NCBI RefSeq assembly: GCF_016595675.1
Contig: NZ_JAENJH010000014.1
Coordinates: forward strand, 1 to 64,000
Direction of reading: 5' to 3'
DNA: 64,000 bases
DNA from: Prauserella cavernicola
Lineage (GTDB): Bacteria; Actinomycetota; Actinomycetes; Mycobacteriales; Pseudonocardiaceae
Shown here: positions 60,397-64,000 of the stretch, in pieces
Numbering within the stretch: the first letter of the stretch is position 1
Layout of the letters: the number at the start of each line of letters is the position of its first letter
Translations under genes and position numbers: made by a program
Notes under the pieces: generated by a model
Told to the model about the DNA's origin: nothing
Database searches by the model: none
What the model saw: the letters and a program-made list of their open reading frames with translations, nothing else

Positions 60397-61350
60397 ATGA
60401 CCTTCCTCGGCTCCACCCGACTCGACGCACTGCCGCTGGCGCTCGGTGGCAACACGTTCGGCTGGACCAGCGACGAACCGACCTCCTTCGCCGTGCTCGA
60501 TGCCTTCCTCGACGCCGGCGGCACCCTGGTCGACACCGCCGACGGGTACTCCCACTGGGTGCCCGGCAACGAGGGTGGAGAGTCGGAGACCGTCATCGGC
60601 GCGTGGTTCAGTACCCGAGGGCGTCGCGACGACGTTCTGCTCGCGACCAAGGTGAGCAGCCACCCCGCCTACCGGGGGCTCTCCGCCGCGAACGTCGTCG
60701 CCGCCGCCGACGCGTCGCTGCGACGGCTGCGCACGGACCACATCGACCTCTACTACGCCCACTTCGACGACTCCGAGACTCCACTGGAGGAGACGGTCGC
60801 CGCCTTCGCCGCGCTCGTCGACCAGGGCAAGGTCCGCCAGGTCGGGCTCTCTAACTACTCCCCCGAGCGGATCGACAAGTGGATCTCCGTCGCGGGCGGG
60901 CTCGGCGTCGCCGCCCCGGTGGCCCTGCAACCGCACTACAACCTGTTGCACCGGGCGGAGTACGAGTCCGGCTACGCCCCGCTCGCCGAGAAGCACCAGC
61001 TTGCGGTGTTCCCCTACTTCGGGCTGGCCGCGGGGCTGCTCACCGGCAAGTACGCGGATCGCGACGCGATCGCGGACGCCGATCGCGAACGTCAGGTCAC
61101 GCGCTACCTCCGGGCCGGCACCTTCGACGTCGTCGGCGAGCTGGTGGCGGTCGCCGAGCAGGTCGGCGCCGAGCCCGCCGCGGTCGCACTGGCCTGGCTG
61201 CGGTCCCGTCCCGGTGTCGCCGCCCCGCTGGCCAGCGCCCGCGTCGTGGAGCAACTCGGCGCCCTGCTCACCTCCGCGACCTTGAACCTGCCCGCAGAGG
61301 CACTCGAGCGGCTGGACCGCGCGAGCACGCCCGTGACCGAGACTCTCTGA
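60397..61350 (+). CDS. Aldo/keto reductase
   Basis: 317 residues. LALGGNTFGWTSDEP, then the tetrad: Asp in LVDTADGYSHW, Tyr in GYSHW, Lys in LATKVSS, His in YYAHFDD. The C-terminus holds VALAWLRSRPGVAAPLASAR, the NADPH site of AKR11/IolS-like proteins. The ATG at 60397 has GAGGA upstream; a GTG at 60385 overlapping the previous stop is the alternative. It reduces or oxidises a sugar- or cyclitol-like carbonyl in this cluster. Confidence 0.88.
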   Translation: MTFLGSTRLDALPLALGGNTFGWTSDEPTSFAVLDAFLDAGGTLVDTADGYSHWVPGNEGGESETVIGAWFSTRGRRDDVLLATKVSSHPAYRGLSAANVVAAADASLRRLRTDHIDLYYAHFDDSETPLEETVAAFAALVDQGKVRQVGLSNYSPERIDKWISVAGGLGVAAPVALQPHYNLLHRAEYESGYAPLAEKHQLAVFPYFGLAAGLLTGKYADRDAIADADRERQVTRYLRAGTFDVVGELVAVAEQVGAEPAAVALAWLRSRPGVAAPLASARVVEQLGALLTSATLNLPAEALERLDRASTPVTETL

Positions 61351-61359
61351 GCCCGGAGA

Positions 61360-61556
61360 AGGTCTGGTCCGAGTCGGGTGCAGGCTCTCGATCGCGGCGA
61401 AGTCGTGCCCGGTAAGGACGAAGTCGACAACGTCGAAGTTCCTTCATCCGTTCCGGGTGGTTCGACTTCGGGAACACGACGTTGCCGAGCTGGAGGTGTC
61501 ACCAGAGCACGAGCTACGCGGTGGACTTGCCGTGTCGATCGGCCAGTGTGGACAGT
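61360..61556 (-). pseudogene. C-terminal fragment of a second aldo/keto reductase
   Basis: Minus-strand reading gives TLADRHGKSTA, stop, LVLW, stop, HLQLGNVVFPKSNHPERMKE, then after a one-base frameshift FDVVDFVLTGHDFAAIESL. This is plainly the C-terminal NADPH-binding part of an aldo/keto reductase, with TAG at 61514-61516 (Gln expected), TGA at 61499-61501 and a frameshift near 61441. The N-terminal two-thirds is missing. It is a decayed gene unrelated in strand to the intact reductase just before it. Confidence 0.75.
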
Positions 61557-61559
61557 TCC

Positions 61560-61984
61560 AGCGGCCGAGGAGTCCTTTGACCTGAGCAATCGGGCTCCGC
61601 ACCTGCGTCACGACGCCCTGGCGCTGGTGGTGTTCGCGCGGCTCGCGCTGGATCGGCGGCAGATGAGCACCGCAGACGTGGTCCGGTCGCCTGGCGGGGC
61701 CAACCTCGTACCCGCGGGTCGACGCCAGCGATGCGCGGCGGTGGCGACGCCCATCTCACGCGGCGCGCAGCGACCGGAAATGTGGCGTCGCAGTCATGCC
61801 GGTGGCACCTGCTGGCGACCCCTTGTTCACGCCTTCGACTCCTACGTGTGTCTCGACGATGACCGGCGCGAGCGCGGGAATCGGAATCCGCCCGGTGCGG
61901 ATCCCACGCGAAACCAGGCCATGGCGCGTTCGATGATCCAGCGGGCCGACTTCCTCCCCTGCCAGGACGCCTGGCATACCAGTA
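61560..61984. other. Gene-poor stretch with possible transposase trace
   Basis: No convincing gene. On the minus strand near 61911-61940, KSARWIIERAMAWFRVG resembles the C-terminal segment of IS5-type transposases (WxVERxxAWF), but the match is short and the frame breaks at once. The rest shows no recognisable protein on either strand. Confidence 0.3.
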
Positions 61985-62014
61985 TTGACTTATATAAGTA
62001 GTGACGGGTACAAT
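61985..62014 (+). promoter_or_regulatory. ArsR promoter with embedded palindromic operator
   Basis: TTGACT (61985-61990) and TACAAT (62009-62014) with an 18-base spacer form a good sigma-A-like promoter. ACTTATATAAGT (61988-61999) is a perfect 12-bp palindrome between and over these boxes, the right place for ArsR autorepression. Confidence 0.6.
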
Positions 62015-62022
62015 CCGTGTTC

Positions 62023-62379
62023 GTGCACGCGTTCGACATCCTCGGCGACCCTCGACGCCGGCGCATTCTGGAGCTGCTCGCCGACGGTGAGCAGACCTCT
62101 GGCGCGATCACGGACGTGATCCGGGCCGAATTCGGGCTCTCCCAGCCGGCCGTCTCACAGCATCTGCGCGTGCTGCGTGACAGCGGGTTCGCGTCGGTGC
62201 GGACTGAAGGCGCTCGCCGGTTCTACACCGTCGAACCCGAGCCGCTGACCGAGGTCGACGCATGGCTGGACCGGTTTCGCCGGTTCTGGGAACAACGCCT
62301 CGACGCCCTGGAAACCGAGCTGGCCAGGGGCAGGCGTGCAGCTCGGACCCAGGCCGATCCATCAGCTAAGGGAACATGA
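62023..62379 (+). CDS. ArsR family transcriptional regulator
   Basis: 118 residues from GTG 62023 (GTG 62017 is possible but is only three bases past the -10). HAFDILGDPRRRRILELLAD, then the recognition helix LSQPAVSQHLRVLRDSGF and the wing VRTEGARRFYTVEPEPL. No metal-binding CxC or His cluster is seen, so it belongs to the non-metal ArsR type usually paired with an AHSA1/SRPBCC gene. It overlaps that gene here. The transcript may be leaderless. Confidence 0.9.
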   Translation: MHAFDILGDPRRRRILELLADGEQTSGAITDVIRAEFGLSQPAVSQHLRVLRDSGFASVRTEGARRFYTVEPEPLTEVDAWLDRFRRFWEQRLDALETELARGRRAARTQADPSAKGT

Positions 62380-62380
62380 C

Positions 62381-63025
62381 ATGAAAGACGTATTGGATGA
62401 ACTGGCCGCCGCGCGCCGGGCGATGGGCACAGGCAGTGTGCCCGCCGGAGACGCGTACACCATCGAGCTGCGGCGTCGATACGACGCGCAGATCGACGAC
62501 GTCTGGGACGCCCTGACCAGCCCCGAGCGGCTGCATCGCTGGTTGAAACCGGTCACCGGGGACCTGCGGCTTGGCGGGAAGTTCGAGCTGGACGGTGGTG
62601 AGCACGGCGAGATCCTCCGGTGCGAGCCGCCGCGTCTACTGAAGGTGTCCTGGCTCTACGGGCCGGACGCCGACGCTTGGCCCGGCACGAGCGAGGTGGA
62701 AGTGCGCCTGGTCCCGGGCCCGACCGGCGACACCGAATTCGCGCTGATCCACGCAGCGATCGTCGATGAGCCCCTCTTCCCGACCTACGGCCCCGGTGCC
62801 GGCGGCGTTGGCTGGGACCTGGCTCTCCTCACCTTGGCCCAGCTGTTGGCCGGTGGCGAGACCGCCGACCACGAGGTGGTCGAGAAGTCGCCCGAAGGGC
62901 GCGAGTTCATCCGACGCAGCGCCGCGGCCTGGGGCGAGGCTCACCTGGCCGCCGGTGGCGAACCGGAGCACGTCGCGGCCGCGGTCGAGGCCACCACCAA
63001 GTTCTACGCACCTGACCCGACCTGA
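62381..63025 (+). CDS. SRPBCC / AHSA1 domain protein
   Basis: 214 residues. YTIELRRRYDAQIDDVWDALTSPERLHRWLKP is the AHSA1-like opening (abridged: DAQIDDVWDALTSPERLHRW), followed by GGKFELDGGEHGEIL and RLLKVSWLYG. It binds a hydrophobic ligand, and ligand and function are not known. The ATG at 62381 has AAGGGA upstream, two bases after the ArsR stop. ArsR-SRPBCC pairs are a common two-gene unit in actinomycetes, with the regulator controlling its partner. Confidence 0.85.
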   Translation: MKDVLDELAAARRAMGTGSVPAGDAYTIELRRRYDAQIDDVWDALTSPERLHRWLKPVTGDLRLGGKFELDGGEHGEILRCEPPRLLKVSWLYGPDADAWPGTSEVEVRLVPGPTGDTEFALIHAAIVDEPLFPTYGPGAGGVGWDLALLTLAQLLAGGETADHEVVEKSPEGREFIRRSAAAWGEAHLAAGGEPEHVAAAVEATTKFYAPDPT

Positions 63026-63133
63026 CTTCCCCGATGCGCTGGGCTGACCGGCGTTCCTGGGGCCTGCTGTACCGCCGAGGAGCAAGCCGATCAGCACAAC
63101 AGCATCTTCCCCTGCACAGAAGGAATTAGCGCC

Positions 63134-63625
63134 ATGAAGTACACCAACTCGATCGAGATCGCCCTGCCGCGAGAGAAGGTGGCGCAGCTGCTCGCCGACC
63201 CGGCACACCTACCGATGTGGCTGCGAGGGATGGTGCTGCACGAGCCCGTGAATGGGAAACACGGGCAGGTCGGCACCAAGTCGCGGGTCGTGTTGCAGTC
63301 GGGGAAGCGGAAGATCGAGTGCACCGAAACGATCACGCGCCGGGATCCGGCAGACCTGCACGGAATCCCCAAAGAGATCGTCGTTCACTTCGACAGAGAG
63401 ACTGTCGGCGCGGGCATGTCGAGCGTCGTGCGGGATCGGCTGACCGAAGCCAGTCCAGAGACGACGCTCTGGGAGAGCGAGAGCGAATTTCAGTTCAGTG
63501 GTCTGCTGATGCGGCTGATGGGCCGTCTCATGCCCAGCGCCTTCCACAAGCAGTCGCAACAGCACATGCAGGATTTCAAGGCGTTCGCCGAACAGGGGAA
63601 GGATGTCCGCGAAGGAAAAGGCTGA
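63134..63625 (+). CDS. SRPBCC family protein
   Basis: 163 residues. MKYTNSIEIALPREKVAQLL then ADPAHLPMWLRGM starts the START-like fold; MQDFKAFAEQGKD ends the last helix. GAAGGAATTAGCGCC precedes the ATG. It lies 108 bases after the AHSA1-type gene and might share its promoter. Ligand and function are unknown. Confidence 0.8.
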   Translation: MKYTNSIEIALPREKVAQLLADPAHLPMWLRGMVLHEPVNGKHGQVGTKSRVVLQSGKRKIECTETITRRDPADLHGIPKEIVVHFDRETVGAGMSSVVRDRLTEASPETTLWESESEFQFSGLLMRLMGRLMPSAFHKQSQQHMQDFKAFAEQGKDVREGKG

Positions 63626-63839
63626 CCTGCCGCGACTCTGATTCCCGCTGTGGAATGGCGCTACGTCGTTTTAGCCGGGCGGGGACAGCGATGGCGGCTT
63701 CTCGGCGATCGAGGACGATGCCGCTCAACCAGCAGTCGAATCCTCTGATGCTGGCGCCGCCGACGGTGGATGTGTGTCGCGGTCGCCGATCGCCACCGAG
63801 CGGCCGGCGAGACCCGTTGGCGCGTCCCGCCGGAGCTCG

Positions 63840-64000
63840 TCACGCCGTCGTGGGAGGAGGGGCACGGTGTGCCCGCCGGGATCGCGCCCAGTCGCGGACG
63901 GGGCTCAGGTCGATCGCCTCGACCTCCGGGAACTCGCCGAGTTGCCGCTGGGGGAAGCTGTTGTCGGCTCCCCTCAGGATCGAGTCGAAATGCCCTCGGA
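63840..64000 (-). CDS. Possible hypothetical protein, C-terminal part (cut by window edge)
   Basis: One open minus-strand frame enters from beyond 64000 and stops at TGA 63842-63840: FDSILRGADNSFPQRQLGEF, PEVEAIDLSPVRDWARSRRA. The composition looks like protein rather than shadow frame. I do not recognise the family. Between 63626 and 63839 nothing is seen. Confidence 0.35.
   Translation of the reverse strand, partial: RGHFDSILRGADNSFPQRQLGEFPEVEAIDLSPVRDWARSRRAHRAPPPTTA

Noticed and set aside
61378-62001. A 207-codon plus-strand open frame
   Set aside because: Composition is random-like and the opposite strand holds a clear aldo/keto reductase remnant, so it is not a gene.
1-64000. CRISPR arrays, tRNA or rRNA genes, prophage or integrative element hallmarks
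   Set aside because: No regularly spaced repeats, no integrase, and no structural RNA was recognised on reading; a tRNAscan and Infernal run would settle the RNA part.

Overview
This window is high-GC DNA from an actinomycete. GTG and TTG starts are common, genes are packed with ATGA/GTGA/TTGA stop-start overlaps, and GntR/FCD, IclR, PucR and TetR regulators abound. The style suggests Pseudonocardiales (Pseudonocardia, Amycolatopsis or Saccharopolyspora type), but no rRNA, tRNA or housekeeping marker is present, so the genus is inference. Nearly everything is catabolic and transport accessory content. I saw no CRISPR array, rRNA or tRNA gene, or intact transposon.

Layout. (1) 1-7.6 kb: a truncated PucR regulator; a FadR-like regulator; a five-gene minus-strand operon (aldehyde dehydrogenase, SDR, ketopantoate-reductase-like enzyme, CaiB CoA-transferase, CitE-like lyase) that reads as alcohol/aldehyde to acid to acyl-CoA to C-C cleavage; and an FCD regulator. 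(2) 7.6-13.7 kb: a nitrate/sulfonate-type ABC importer translationally coupled to an arylsulfatase, then a divergent Rossmann/DUF2520 protein. (3) 13.8-23.8 kb: a complete dipeptide-type ABC importer plus amidase, divergent from a second arylsulfatase and a third FadR-like regulator. The promoters of blocks 1, 2 and 3 share a TGGT-N3-ACCA box, which suggests one regulon. (4) 23.9-26.9 kb: an omega-aminotransferase and a methylmalonate-semialdehyde dehydrogenase (beta-alanine type degradation). (5) 27-40.6 kb: CoA-transferase and IclR, then one long plus-strand run: C45 Ntn-hydrolase, sarcosine-oxidase-like flavoprotein, cupin, peptide ABC importer with a permease-ATPase fusion, an M19 dipeptidase homologue lacking metal ligands, a YtcJ-like amidohydrolase and an alpha/beta hydrolase. 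This looks like uptake and breakdown of an N-acyl or peptide-like compound. (6) 40.7-44.9 kb: PucR, NCS1 nucleobase permease and an aminohydrolase (nucleobase salvage). (7) 45-49.8 kb: VOC dioxygenase-like protein, SDR/TetR pair around a 46-bp palindrome, a DNA-alkylation-repair-like protein, an SRPBCC protein and several broken genes. (8) 49.8-61.4 kb: IclR, FAD dehydrogenase, aldehyde dehydrogenase, ThDP enzyme, stress-barrel-like protein, divergent AroQ-like protein, Gfo/Idh/MocA, MFS, an orphan sugar-binding-fold protein and an aldo/keto reductase. This is a plausible undescribed pathway for a ring or polyol acid. (9) 61.4-64 kb: an aldo/keto reductase pseudogene, an ArsR-SRPBCC pair, another SRPBCC protein and a partial gene.

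The best candidates for something new are the cluster in block 8 (ThDP enzyme + altered AroQ + FAD dehydrogenase) and the island in block 5 (C45 hydrolase + oxidase + metal-poor M19 protein). The three-promoter FadR-type regulon linking sulfatases, transporters and the CoA pathway is the clearest regulatory signal.
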